This document shows, one piece after another, positions 23,767 through 36,800 of a stretch of 64,000 nucleotides of DNA. This DNA comes from Eucalyptus grandis. Its lineage: Eukaryota > Streptophyta > Magnoliopsida > Myrtales > Myrtaceae. Under the pieces are notes generated by a model. That model was given only the letters and a program-made list of their open reading frames with translations. It was not told where the DNA came from and did not search any database. The stretch spans positions 30,901,669 to 30,965,668 of the forward strand of contig NC_052614.1 of NCBI RefSeq assembly GCF_016545825.1. Reading direction: 5' to 3'. Each line of letters opens with the position of its first letter. The stretch's first letter is position 1. The position numbers and the translations under genes are program-made.

Positions 23767-26238
23767 TGTAACATCCTCGATTCCGGCCCTGTAAGGATCA
23801 GCCATAAGGTCCTAAAAGGATTGATCATGAGCCATTGGCCATGGATCGATCAATTCGATCGGCAAGGAATTGTGGATCGGTCATGGACTAACTGACCGAT
23901 CATGATTTGGTCGAGGTGTCGGCCGTGAATTTCTACTGACCATACCGATGAGATAGAATCACCAGCTCATAAGATGACCTTTTGATCACAAGAATTGATC
24001 ACGGGATGATTTTGGGTAGTTGGATGGTCACGGGTCAATTCGACCAATTTGGTCACGGGTGATTCCCCCGATTATGCACCGATATATGAACGATCCAAAT
24101 TGCTCAAATGTGACCATCTTCTGACCAAAAATACATCATTCTCTATTTAATTCTTAGTGATCGGAATGGAATCTCGAATTGGTAATGTCCGATCATGGAT
24201 TGGTAACGCACCGACCATGAACCCTACCGGTGAATCGAGTGCCTATCGAATGAGCCTAGGGATAGACCCAACTATTCCATCACTAAATCTAAAGTCCATG
24301 AGTGTCTTGGCTTAGTGCTAAGCCATGGGTAGCCTTAGGATTGGTCTTGAACCGATCTAAGGACAATCGACCCTGTTGGCCGACCGACTGTCCAAATGAA
24401 TGGTTTAGGCAAATATGGAACGTAATGGCCGAACCTTGAGTCTACGTGATTCGGTTTTTGATGTGTGACTAATGATCCCTTCCTCAACCCTAGAATCAAT
24501 TTGGACAATAGAATTCTCTAGCCTGCCTTCTTAAGGAAGGAAAGGATAAAGCAAAAGAGAATTCTCGAATCTCTTCATTAAATGAAGGAGGATGAAGTGG
24601 CCAAGCTAACCTAGGACTTAGTTAGAAACTTGGGAGATAAGGATGCCAATTAATACTTCTTGACCAAGTGGGACGCCTCCTTTTCCCAATTAAGGATTGC
24701 GAGCTTTGATTTTCGAAATTTCTGGGCCTCCACTATTTGCCAATTTCACACAAATTTTTTTGGTGCAAATTTAAAGAAACTTTATTCATAAAGTTGTTCT
24801 AAACATCTTGATCTAAAATATACTTAAATTTCATATTTTTCTGAGGTGAAATGGCAGGGACCAATGGTGACCAAGTTGCCTTCTAGAATTTTTATAAAAT
24901 TTCCCTTTCAAATTTAACCATGATTCATTGGTAAAAGTTTTAAAGGACATCTATTTCTACAACATATAGAAATTTCAAAGAGTTTGTGAAGATTTAGATT
25001 TCAAAATGAGTCTCTCTCTCCGACCATTGAATCTGCTTGACGGGTAGATTATTGGGTTGTGTTCAATGAGTTGCTGCTCTTTCCACAGCACGAATTTGAC
25101 TTGACTTCCTCATGAAAAATATTATTTAAGGTATTATCTACAACACATTAAAATTTTATAATTTTTCAAGCCAATTTGATAAAGTATTGATGCTGATTTC
25201 GAAAACTGCTCAAAATTATTTTCACCCCAAGATAAGAGGGCCACACGCCCAACTTGGAAGAGGAAAGGGTCGCACGTCCAACTTAAGGAGCAAGGCTAAT
25301 ATAGAGTCTTCTTAATTTAGGATAAGGATGCATTAACTATCTTTGGATTCTAGTTCTTCAATGCCAAGTTGAGGTGTGCCTTAAAGGAATAGGCCATAAT
25401 GCCTCCTAACCTAAAAACTTGGAGAGCAAGTTTGCAATATGAAGATATCTAGCCTAATTACTCAAGATCCAAACATTAAATGGCAGAGGCTTAGTCATTG
25501 GCTTAGGTGTCCTCATAATAATTATGTGTAATTATTTTATGATGACTCAACCCCTTAGATTGACCAATGGAAAGATGAGCAAGTGTCGCCCCTAGGAACT
25601 AGACTTGCCACCCATCTCTTTAGCTTGCCACCTTTACCTAGATTGCCCATCTACATGAAGATGATTGGTCCATTTGAAAGAATCATCATGAGGGGTTTGC
25701 CTATAAATAGAGGCATTTCCTCCCCTCATTTCCATACAACCTCCTCTTCCTCCCTCGCTCTCTCAACCTCACCCTCACTGTCACCCTCTCTCTTTCTCAT
25801 GGCCATGCCCTCTTACTCGTTCACCAGCCTGCACATTGCTCGGTCACCCAGGCCGTCCCTTGAAGTGTAGTAAGTAGAACTTACTAATATTTGGTTAGAG
25901 TGTTGTGTGACGCTATTTTGAGCGTGTAGCAAGTCCTTGACTAAAGTTGATTGATTTGTTGCTGCTTGAGGTTGGGTTGTGACTTTACTCCTTAATTGAG
26001 TTCGGTTCTTGTTTGTTGAGCTTGGCTCTTTGGCTTGAATTGCTTTAAAAGAAGTTCAATTTGTGTACTTGTTTGATATGCTTTTGACTCAAACCGATTT
26101 GAAAAGTGTTTTTGTGAAAATTTGATATTTCCTCACAAAACTATTTCAAACCTTTTTCACAAGTGCATGTTCTAGTTCATGCCCCGAGCTTCGAAAAAAA
26201 AAGTGCTTTGTCGGCCCTGACATACGTGGGATCATGAC

Positions 26239-26500
26239 AGATCAGTCCTTTCTTAGTCTAGGTGCAATATCGAGGCATATCATTCCCGAGCAATCTTTGG
26301 TATTAGGTCAGTGAACATGTCACGACAGGCCAATCCTTCATGGTCTCGGTGCAATATTAAGGTGTATCATTCCCAAGCCAAGTCCGGTACTAGGTCGGTA
26401 AACATGTCATAACGGGCCGGTCTATCATGGTCTCGGTGCAATATCGAGGTATATCATTCTCGAGCCAAGTTGGGTATTAGATCGGCGCTCAAATGTGTCA
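26239..26500 (+). repeat. Three-unit tandem repeat (~87 bp) inside solo LTR F
   Basis: Each unit carries GGTGCAATATCGAGG or a close variant and ATATCATTC, with spacing about 87 bp. It sits shortly before the point where LTR B inserted. Confidence 0.7.
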
Positions 26501-26576
26501 AATCAAGTCACGATCCTTGTTTCATGCTCGGCATGCTTAACGTCTTGGTTTCGATACGTCATTTCACACACTTATG

Positions 26577-29500
26577 TGTCACGCCCCGATCCTCGGACGC
26601 GCACACATCCTTCTACTTGGTCGATTTTAGAATACGATATCCCAGGACTATGTATCGCCGAATTTTCTTCTTATTAAGCACATGCGAAACGAGCTATCAA
26701 TCCCTGACAATAAAACAATGGGATAGGAAAGTAGGCCATATTTTTCATATTGAAAATTCATAACCACACTTTCATTAACAACTCAACTCATAGCATATTA
26801 CAATACTATTTACAGCATAAAGTCTGACACCTATCTACACTAAAAACAGGGTTCACAAAAGGGATGGGATCCCAATCCACATCTCGGGTTATTTTCAAGA
26901 TCCCTCTCTGGATCATCTTCTACTTCAAAATACTTTCTCCCCTTCGAGTTCCTCTTCCTTAGCTCCTCCTCGGGGTCCTGAAATGGTTATTCAATAACCA
27001 ATGAGACCACGTCTCAGCGAGTCCTACCCACTAAGACCCGATTAATAAACTAATACGCCATACGGTTGCCTAAGCACAACACGAGTCAAAGGACTTACGT
27101 TGGCCTCGGTTCCAACCTGCAATTCAAGGTTAAAACACGTATATTCAAACAAATCACGACATCCGATCAAGCATTGATCAATCGACTAAGTCGATTACAT
27201 GTCGCCAGAGACCTTTCTAGGTCATTCCCACTCATACCACACTTTCTCGGTGGTGTACTCATTCACCAAATCACATGTGTTTCTCGGGCGTCGTTTTCGC
27301 CAATGACATACCGATCACCGACACCGTGCGTTCTTTAAGGCGCCCGTTTTCACCAAAGTGATAACCTTAATCACCGAACCACGTGTCCTTTTAAGGGCGT
27401 CGTTTTCGCCAAGGTGACATCGGCTATAGACAACATCGTGCGTTCTTTAAGGCGCCGTTTTCACCAAAGATATTCCCATAATCACCGAACCACGTTGTCT
27501 ATAAGTCATTTACGTGCGTTCTTTAAGGCGCCGTTTTCGCCAGCCGATACTTCCAATCACCGAACCACATATGTCCAATAATATCGTACCCGATTGGTCT
27601 CACCATTCTCCCTACTATATAGCCCATCAACGTACGGCGCTATATATCCATGCTTAGCCATTACCAATCAAATACTCAATAACAAACAATTTAGGACAAT
27701 TCCTAAAATTCCACAATAAATTCAATTCCACACAACGTAGAGCTCAAATAAATAAACGGTGCACCACGACAATCGGCACGAAATTCGGTCACCTAGCCAT
27801 CCCGATTGAATTTCCGGAAAAATAATTAATTAAATAAATAAATTTCGAAAATAAATAAATAAACATAAAAATCCAATTTAGGCCTATATTGCCTTATTGG
27901 AGCCCGAAACGGGTCGGGAAAAATCCGAGATGCATTCAATAAATAACCAAACATTTCTACTTGCTAATAGCTAGGTCTAACCACCTAACATGCATCCTCA
28001 AGTCACTAATTTAAATGTTCTAACCTAATCTAACCACCTAAGTGCATGTAATTAAATCTAACCAACCTTAAGACATAATTAGCAAACTAATAAAGCATTA
28101 GTGAGTAAAACTCACTGACAAAAGCGGAGACCGAATCACGCAACGGTGACACGGACGCGACGGCGAAATCGGACTTTCGACAACACCGGCGGGCTTGGGA
28201 CCGGGCCTTAAGCTTAGGCCCAACAAATCTCAGTCCAATTGAGATTTGTTCTTGCACTGGAATGGGCTGGACCTGCTGAATTTCTGGACTGAACTAACTG
28301 CGCTAGCTGAACTGGGCTTGCTGGTCTTGTGCTGAATTCGGTGGCCCAAAGGACTGAAGCTCACGGGCTGGGCTTGCTGCAGGGCTTGTCTTCAGCTAGT
28401 TTGTTGGACTGAAGATCACATGGGCTGCTGAGCTGGGCTGTTCGGTGGCTTCAAATGAGCTGCTGGGCTGATGAAGACGGGCCGCACAAGGCAGAAATGG
28501 GCCTCGACAATTTCGTGAAGGCTGAGGGCATGCCGCTGGAGAAGACTGAAGACGGAAGCTGCTCATGGACGCTGCTTCGCTGGCCTTGGTCTTCGGTCAG
28601 CAAGGTTTCACGAAAATTGAAGCTGCGTGGAACTTGGGTCTTCGTGGGCAGAAGGCGCGAACGAGGGAGCAGCTTGGGGTCTTCATGGAGTGCATTAGCA
28701 CCGACGTGGCAGCTTCACGAGATCAACAAAGTGGGACGGTTCTTGCTGGAGTTGACCGTGGAAGCTGCAGCTTGGCCGCGTGGCTGAAGAAGAAGGTTGC
28801 TGGGCTTCTTCGTTGGCGTCGTGGGGTCTTCGGTCAACAAACCGAAGCTTGTTGCTGGAGTTTGACCCACGGAGCAAGTCGGATGCGCGGAGGCTGAGGG
28901 ACGCGCGGATGAAAGGAGTTGCAACTGCTGGCGGTTCAATTTGTTGGCTTCTCGGTGGATCGTGGCTTCAAGGGTCAACAACTTGATGAAGCTGACCAAG
29001 GTTGCGGTAGTGGAAGTCTTCGTGGCAACAAAGTGGAGGAAAGCTGGAGCTGCAACAAACGGTGGAGTCTTCATGGACGAGGAAGTAGCTGGTTGGCGTG
29101 GCTGCAGGTCTTCGTGGCTGTTGGCAAGGCATGAACGAAGATGTTGGACTTTGGGATTCGGTGGCAGCGCGAGAGAGAAGCAAATCGTAGACGGGGCTTC
29201 GATCAGTCTTCAGTGAGGAGAGTTGACTGGCGGGGACAGCAACTAGTGGAGAGAAGTAGCTTGATTGAAGATCTCAAGGTTGGCGTGAGCAGAGTGTGTG
29301 GGCTTCGTTTGAGGAAGAGAAGAAATGAAGATGGAGAGAGATAGGATGGATTGTCTCGCACGATAGAGATATTAAGACAAAAGCAGGAAAAATGAGCGGT
29401 TGGGAGAGCCGAGCGTGAGAAGCCAGCTAAGAGGAGACAAGAAAAATCAGAAATCCTAGCCAATACATTTAATGTTTTGGCCCCACATGTCCACCATACA

Positions 29501-30373
29501 CTCCTCTTTGTCCCCCAATCAATTTCAAGCTTATCAACTCACAAATAAAAATTTTAAAGTCAAAATTACTGCCTCATCCAATCATACAATTTCACCATTT
29601 GAGCTCAATTTCTCCAATAAATTCCCAACTTGAGGTCCAATTTCGACGTGAAAAATCCCAAATAATTTTCTATAAATCCCCGACACACAATGGCTCAATG
29701 AAAGTCCAATTTCCCATTAATTTAGCCAATCAACTTCGCCAAATTTCCGCGACGTCCAACCTAATTTCCGTAAAATTTCCCGAATCTTGAAAATCTTCGA
29801 GACGAGTCGATGCTCCTAAAATTTATTGTGACATGGCTAAAACTTCAATTTAAATCGGACTCGAATTGGCGGTTAATTTTCATTCGGCGCGTTTTTAGCG
29901 TGACCTGACTATCGGGTAGTTTTCGAACTTTTTAAGGCAAATGACCCGTGGTCGATTTTCTTGAGCCACTATAAATCCACTCGACTCAATGGCGACTCTT
30001 GATTGTCGTGAAAATCTCGAGATTCAATTACGGACACGGGGTACCAAAACAATAAGAAAATCGACTAGTGTCGGCCGATGAGAATTTTCTAATTTAGTGG
30101 TGTCACCCACGATTAGCCACACATCTCGCCGAACCGACCTATCTCGATCTCTAATCGATTTTATACCGCACCGCAATGGCCTCTAAAGATAGACACGGTC
30201 AGAGTTCGATTCGATCAAGTTCTCAAGTCTATTGCCTTAAAATTTCTTAATAATTGTCCTAATTAGTCTAGTTATCTCGAGAGTGATCGCTCCGAGAATA
30301 ACCCTATAGACGCGTCAATGAAATGCCCGATTTATTCAGTAGAAGACAGTGTTGAAAATTTTGGGATGTCACA
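26577..30373 (-). mobile_element. Large solo LTR (B), inverted and nested in F, TSD TTATG
   Basis: Plus-strand ends are TGTCACGCCCCGATCC and GGGATGTCACA. TTATG lies on both sides (26572-26576 and 30374-30378). Read on the minus strand it starts and ends like the solo LTRs at 37915 and 54417. It is 3797 bp long, the extra length lying mostly in a G-rich, repetitive stretch (about 28200-29400, with CTGGGCTTGCTG and CTTCGTGG repeats). That stretch creates open frames at 28455-29344, which I do not accept as genes. Confidence 0.87.
27250..27570 (-). repeat. Tandem repeat array inside solo LTR B
   Basis: Three clear units and one poorer unit of roughly 80-110 bp each contain GTGCGTTCTTTAAGGCGCC followed by GTTTTCGCC or GTTTTCACC. 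This is the reverse complement of the six-unit array at 56220-56775 in solo LTR E. Confidence 0.75.
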
Positions 30374-31355
30374 TTATGCATGGCACACCTTTGGACCCTT
30401 GAACTAAAAGTGAAGATAAGAACTAGATTGTGATGCTTGATGCATGGTTACACGATGGACTAATTTCTAGCCGTCAACTGATGGATTCAATGACGTTGCC
30501 CCCTCGCCAACAAGATGCCCCCACACCAACGAGATGCCTCATCAGAAGGACGAGATGTTGTGATAATTCTAGCCGTCACCCTTTGATTAGGGGACGTTGC
30601 TCGATTAAGTTCGGATGCCCGGCAGATTCTAGAAGAGTTGATGGATTTCAAGTATTAATAAATGAATCTCGTGTGCATAAGTGCCTCACACTATGAAATA
30701 GATTTTTGGTTAATGCTTGCATATGAGTTAGGCATGAGTTCCTCGTATTATGGAATGGATCTTGTTTATGCTTGTACAATATTGAGTGAGGTGCGAGTTC
30801 CTCATGTTCTGGGTGAATATTGGTCTATGCTTGCATACTATTGATTGAGGATTCTTCATGTTTCATCCAAAACAAAGCTTTTGTTTTGCTATTGATCTCT
30901 CATCGACTAATGTTTTGGATGAGTTATATGCTTGTTGATAGGCGAGGCATCCTCCTACCGAGAAATTAGTAGGTTTTACTCACTGAGTTCACAACTCACT
31001 CCGTTGTTTTTCCAGATTATAGGCATTAAGGTCTCCCACCAGTGCTGGAGTTGCAATCTTACTAGAGGAGCTAAGGTTTACCCGGCCTTTGAAGTGTAGA
31101 AAATGTAGTGGTTGTAAATATAACGGCCTGTGACAAAAGGGGCTGGTAAATGTAACTGACGTAATTGTATGTTTTTAAATGATTGTTTTCCTAGTTGCTT
31201 ATTGTTGTCAGGGTGTTGTATGTAACGCTTTCGCATGTGCTTGATGAAAAGATAAAAAGAACGGGACGACGTTGCAAAAATAACCCCCATCACTTGTGAC
31301 CCTGGAGATAGAGTTGGGGTCATGACAGAGGAATTATGACATGCTTTTATACTAA

Positions 31356-32108
31356 AGCCTTATTTGGTAACCATTCTCAAAACAACTAATTCTACTTTTT
31401 TCTTCCTCAAAAAAAAAAAAAAAGAAATCTGTTTGGTAAAAATTTTATTTCGAGAAACAAAAATCTATTTTTTTATTCTTAGGAATAAAATCAAGAAGAA
31501 AAAAAGTTACTTCTTGTTCCTAGGAAAAATTTCAAGAATCAAGTCTAACTTTTTCTTTTATTTTTTTTCTTTCTTTTCTCCTTCTCTCTTCTTCTTCTTC
31601 TTCTTCCTTCCAATCCCAGCTGGTCATCACTTGCCACCAACCACCGCCACCAACCGACTAGGCGAGGTCTGGAGAGCTCGCCGGAGGCTTGCCTTGCCAC
31701 GATGAGCCTCGACCTCACCTAAGCAAAGTGAGCTTGACCTCACCTGGCCTAGCGAGGCCAAGCCTCACGCCGACTAGTGAAGCCGAGCCTTGCCCAGCCA
31801 CAAGCGAGGTGCCCGGTCATGACAAGCCTTTAGCAAGCTCGTCGAACCTCACCCAGTTGGCCGACGAACGGCCACATAAAAGGAAAAATAAGAAGAGAAA
31901 ACGAAAACGAAAATATATAAGTATTGAAAATTAAAAGAAACAAAAGAATTTAAGAATCCTACCAAACGCATTTCTATCCTAGAAATATAATTTTTTATAA
32001 TTATTAAACGTGTTCTTTTGCCCATAAATTATTTCTGAAAACGGAATCAGAAAAAACCATTTCTTATCAAAATTATTATCGGGAACAAAATGGTTATCAA
32101 ACACACCT
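31356..32108. mobile_element. Harbinger/Tourist-like MITE with TAA duplication
   Basis: The left end AGCCTTATTTGGTAACCATT pairs with the complement of the right end (AGGTGTGTTTGATAACCATT). TAA flanks it at 31353-31355 and 32109-32111. It is 753 bp long and lies 25 bp beyond the end of solo LTR F. It has homopolymer-rich arms and a short CTCGCC/GAGCC-rich middle, and no transposase. Its TTTGGTAA and TATCAAAC subterminal words resemble those of the Harbinger element at 34278. Confidence 0.75.
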
Positions 32109-32111
32109 TAA

Positions 32112-33945
32112 TTGGAACTTAAGTATGCTGAAAATGATTACTTATCAAAGGCCAAATATTTTATTTTCCCCACACAGGTTCAGACTGAAAAGTGACGTCG
32201 TTTAGTGACATGAATTCCTTAATGCAAAGAATACTAGCAAAACCGAACCTATTACTTGTATGCGTCTGAAATAAACATGTATAGAAAAAGATGATGCAAA
32301 TCAAGTGTACACAGAGGGAAAATCCATGGGGATTAACGTAATTCAAAGCCATATATTCATGTGTGAAAAAAAAAAAAAAAGCCTAATCATAAACTAACCT
32401 TTCCCATCCCATCCAAGCAAGGGGCATCATAGGCAAATTGAAAACTACATCAAACATTAATGATGCATATTAGTCACTCATCAAACTTTATGGACCCCTA
32501 TTCAAAAGTCTTACGGCCAGCAACTACATTTAGTGTACAAATTAAGAATGATTCTTTTTACTTTTTATTGACATTCCTACATTAATATATTCTTTATTTT
32601 TGTTAATTCATCTTACTATGAAAAACATAAAATAGTTTCTAAAGTAACTAGATGGTTCGAAACTTTGGGGGAGAAACTAGGATCCTAATGCTTCCTTAGA
32701 ACCCCGGGCTTATTAGTCTCCCCTTAGACACGTCGTATCCAAGGTACCTACATAAACCATTCGCAAGCATGCTTGAACCCAAAGTCGATGCTTAAGATAT
32801 AAAGAAATCGCTCTTAAAAGTTAATAGACCAAAGAAAATTTACGCACTTAAGATTTCAAAAGAGTTTCACCCCTCATACTCTCAGACTTTCCTCTTCCTC
32901 GGGCAGTCAACGGGGCCACTGAAGATGAGCGAACAGGACCAAGAGGGAATTACCTCCTAATAATGCTAAAGCATTTAATTTAAACGATCACCATCCCTGC
33001 ATACATTCCATAACAAATGGTCCACAATCATGTCAGCTCTCCCATCGGGCACGACTTACATTCTTTGAAGCCTAACTATTTCTTGGAATGGGGATCGCTA
33101 GCCTAAAACCCAACCAGAGATTTGGAGACTTGAACATTTCGATTCCACTAAACTAGTTTGATCACATAATCTTGATAACTAATTTTAGATCTTGAACACA
33201 TCGCCAATACTAAGTGATCATTCAAATGTTGTTTTTGTGGGGTTGTTTTCTCTATTATCTAACTAGTACTCAAGCAATGTATCTAATGAGATAAAGTAAA
33301 CACCAAACTGAAAGCACCTAGCTAAGTGATTGTTATAAGCCTCCGGATATAGACCACCATCAGCTTGAATTTACAGACTAAACCTATCTAGCTGACTTTA
33401 TATCTAACCATTTTACTAGTGACAAAACTAGACTATTCTAAACAATCTTTTATTATGAAAATAGTCTAATTAATTTTTCTTTATAAAGCTAGAATATATT
33501 GAATGAGGCCTAAACTAATTAGAACCTAAGTTCATTACCTAGCTAACCTAATTACATCTAAGCTATTCTAGGTTAAACTATTCTAATTGTCGCCATCCAA
33601 GGCCAAAGGACCACCTCGACGGTCATACTTCTTGGACTTCTATGTCACTCCTCGACCAGTTGAGCGAAGCCATTGGAAAATCTTCTGAAAGACTCACGCA
33701 TTTGACATGGGGGAATCTAGCTCCGCATAATGAATCAGGATAAGAGATATCTACAATGGGAAAAGCGGATTCGTTCGTTGAGGGAGGTAGACACGAAAAG
33801 TGAGATGTCATAGAAGGGGAGAGACAAAGTGTTTCAGGAGGAGGCGGTATTTTCCTTTCCATCGTGAGACACTCTTCATCTTTTATAGTCCTTGTCAATT
33901 GCTTGAAAGGCCGTCAAAATGATCGAATACTCATTCCATTTGCAG
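32112..33945. other. Gene-free stretch upstream of protease relic B
   Basis: I see no supportable gene. The minus frame 33623-33898 has no family resemblance. The stretch 32650-33600 has an AACCTAATTACATCTAAG style rich in TCTAA words but no recognised element ends. Confidence 0.4.
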
Positions 33946-34935
33946 TGAACTCAACCTCGAAGCTAGTTTACAAGCACGGTCCAAGCTCTCCCCTTTCGAA
34001 GACATTGCAAGAGTGAAGTGGATTCGATCCAAATTCTACGGCACCAATGCCACCGACAGCTAATGTCTCAGTCGTCGTGTCAAGTATGGTTTCTTTTCGG
34101 CAAGAGCTACTCGGTGATTATAGGACTCGGCATGCCAAAGAAGAGCCTAACCATCTTGTTCAACACAAGAAGTGCGCTCACATGGACCCAATGCAAGCCA
34201 TATGCAGTGTCTTGCTATGAGCAAACTGAGCCAATCTTCATTTCCTCTGAGTCTTCGTCCTACGCTGTCATCTCTTAGGGGCTGCATGGAAACACTTCTG
34301 TTCTTTTTTTGTTCCAGGGAACAGAAATAAATAAATAAAAAAAGTGTTTCTGTTCCGGGGAATAGTTTTTGAACAAAAGAACGCGTTTGGTAAGCGTAAA
34401 AAAAACTGTTCTTGGAATAAAATAAAAAGAACATAAACACATTTGATAATCTGCCGAGTCAATTTCTATTCCTAGAATAGAAAAAGAACATAAACACGTT
34501 TGGTAAACGACAAAAATTTCTGTTTTAATTTTTCAAAAAAAAAAAACTTTTCTTTAATAAAGTTTAAACTTGATATTGAATTCTCATTCTTATGAAATGC
34601 TCATGGTTAGTGAAGACAAACATTTTGAACATGATCATATGGCATATTTCGTAGAAAATTTTGTAAGTAAAGTTTGTAGGTACTTTTTTATTTTTTTATT
34701 TTTATAACATATAAACTTGATATTGATTTCTCATTCTCATTAAATGCTTATCAATTTAATTTTGAAAATGGTGAGTGAAGAAAAATATTTTCAACATGGT
34801 CATATGTGCATACTTAAACGAAAATTTTATACATCTCAACATGAACCCTTCCATACATGACATCACAATAATGAAGTAATATAGTTCATTGTTCAACTTC
34901 ATCACAGTGAATACTTAAAAACAATATTACAAAAG

Positions 34936-36320
34936 TCAACAAATCTCATGCATATTGTGATTCATTGCCATTTTATTTGCAATACTTATCCTAAGCATGT
35001 TTATCCCAGATGACTGCTCATCCGATGTATCATCTGCAACTTTCACTCCTGTAGGTCCAAATGGATACTCTGGATCTCCATATATGGAAAACTTTATGTC
35101 CATCCTATCTTGATCACGAATGTAATTATGAAGAGCACAACATGCAATTACAACAAGTGCTTGCTTCCGAATTGTAAATGGAGGCATATGTCTCAAAATG
35201 GTGAAGCAATTCTTTAATGCCCCAAATGATCTCTCAATTACATTTCTTAGTGAAGAGTGCTTATAGTTGAATAACTATTTTGCTGTTCTTGGCCGTCTCC
35301 CACTCCCTCTATATTCGCTGAGATGATACCGTTCCCTTCTAAAAGGAGTTAAAAATCCCGGAAGTGCTGCATAATCGGAATCTACCACGTAGTATTTCCC
35401 TACAACATGATATATATAAATTTTTTTATGATATTAAACCATAATATAATCACAAATGTCAATATAAACAAAGTAAATACCGGGTGGTGGTCGGGGAAAT
35501 TGCAATTGAGGAGTTTCGAATGCTGCCGAAAGCACTCGACAATCATTGGCAGATCCTTCCCATCCAGCATACACGAAAGTAAATTTCATATCAAATGAGC
35601 AAACACACAACACGTTCTGTGTGGTAGTCCCTCTCTTGCCTCTAAATCAAACCTACTAAGACACCGGGATAATAGCATTTATATGGGTACCATCCAGAGC
35701 ACCTACGCAGTCCTATCAATTTATTACCAATCTAAGATTACATAAGATTATGAACTACATGTATTTGATGGTATAAAGTTGATATAGAAATCATACCTTG
35801 AAGTAGCGCTTATGACTAGGATCCATAAGAATTTCTTGTGGGATGACATCAAAGGACGGTGGTTTGATTATCTCTTTTGAAAGTTTGATAATTACTTTCA
35901 ACACTTTGCTGAAATACTTGTTGATCGTTTCTCCAGAATGTTGAAATCTCTCACATAAATTTCTATTTGAGCTACCATGACAAACCAAAGATAAGAATAT
36001 CCCAATTTGTTTGTCTATTCTAATATATCGACTATCTTTTAACCAACCTCTTACTCTCATCAAATCACATAAATTCAGAAAAACATGCCTCTCTATCCTG
36101 AAGGCTTCATATATCATATCTGAATGTCCAGTAAGAATCTCCCTTATCCATTCAGATCCTAATAATTTGCTATCCCTAATAGGTTCTATTGTATACACGG
36201 ACGCGTCAATCGCAACCGTGCACAACCACGCTAGCAATATGCTAAGATCATCATCATCCAAGAATTGTTGAACTTGTTCTACCTCTTCACTACATATACT
36301 ATCTTATCCCTCTTCCATAG
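34936..36320 (-). pseudogene. Harbinger DDE transposase, inactivated
   Basis: Plant Harbinger transposase catalysing excision and insertion of its element. The N-terminal block (36261 to 35791) has the helical RMEKHVF-type region (AFRIERHVFLNLCDLMRVRGWL) and ends at YFK. An intron-like gap follows, then GALDGTHI at about 35690-35712 (first catalytic Asp), AGWEGSANDCRVL near 35540-35575 (second Asp), DSDY near 35370, and RNVIERSFG near 35225-35250 (catalytic Glu). The C-terminal ACCALHNYIR block is intact at 34936-35196. In-frame stops occur just after the first motif (about 35655) and before the Glu motif (about 35275). All catalytic residues are therefore readable but not in one frame. Confidence 0.82.
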
Positions 36321-36521
36321 TACCTATACCATCACAAAAATATAAAAACATCAATATAGATTTTGAAAATATATCCAATAACAATCAATAACATAAGTCA
36401 TAGTCTCAATAGAAGATGCCATTACATATAAGTACAAAGAGTCTCAACACTTAAAACGACATATTAATAGATAACATAAGTTATACAATCTCTACGTTAC
36501 CCCACTCAATTCATAAATCTA

Positions 36522-36800
36522 CTAAAGATGATAAAGAAGTTCATTTCTCCTTTCAGGTGTGGATTTAATGAAAGCCACCCTCCATGAGGCACTATCGCAT
36601 GCTCGATCCACTACTTTATTATAAAGATCTTGGTCTATCTCAGGCATAGTAAGCAGAATATCCATCATAGCAGCTACGGAGAAAGGATCCACAGGTGATG
36701 GCATAACCCTAGAGGTCGCAGAGCCACTACCAGATTGACTGGACTTAACTTTCAAAAAGTCTTGTATAGCTTTGCAAGTGTCATCAATACTGGCAGAGAG
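36522..36800 (-). pseudogene. Harbinger ORF1 (Myb/SANT-like partner protein), C-terminal fragment
   Basis: The minus-strand reading at 36522-36755, extendable to about 36800, ends with SASWRVAFIKSTPERRNELL. This resembles the conserved C-terminus of Myb/SANT-like ORF1 proteins that accompany Harbinger transposases and help the transposase bind and enter the nucleus. The N-terminal DNA-binding domain is not visible. GC-rich, low-complexity sequence occupies 36800-37080 instead, so the gene is truncated or its first exon is unrecognisable. Confidence 0.55.

Larger units (their letters stand above)
23767..31327. mobile_element. Large solo LTR (F) with TSD GAGGA, interrupted by nested solo LTR B
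   Basis: It starts TGTAACATCCTCG at 23767 and ends GGGGTCATGACA at 31327. GAGGA flanks it at 23762-23766 and 31328-31332. Removing the nested LTR (26577-30373 plus one 5-bp duplication) leaves about 3.76 kb. Start, end and 3' motifs (TTCGCATGTGC, GACGACGTTGCA) match the other large LTRs, though it is more diverged. No coding interior exists; open frames at 25583-25870, 26470-26763, 30430-30844 and 31078-31323 are LTR sequence. Confidence 0.8.

Noticed and set aside
28455..29344. Cluster of open frames rich in Trp, Ser and Arg
   Set aside because: They lie in the G-rich repetitive part of solo LTR B, overlap in several frames and strands, and have low-complexity composition.
23767..31327. Full-length LTR retrotransposon with an unusual non-coding interior
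   Set aside because: The two parts around 26577-30373 are the two halves of one LTR and not two LTRs, and the middle has its own ends and its own target duplication.
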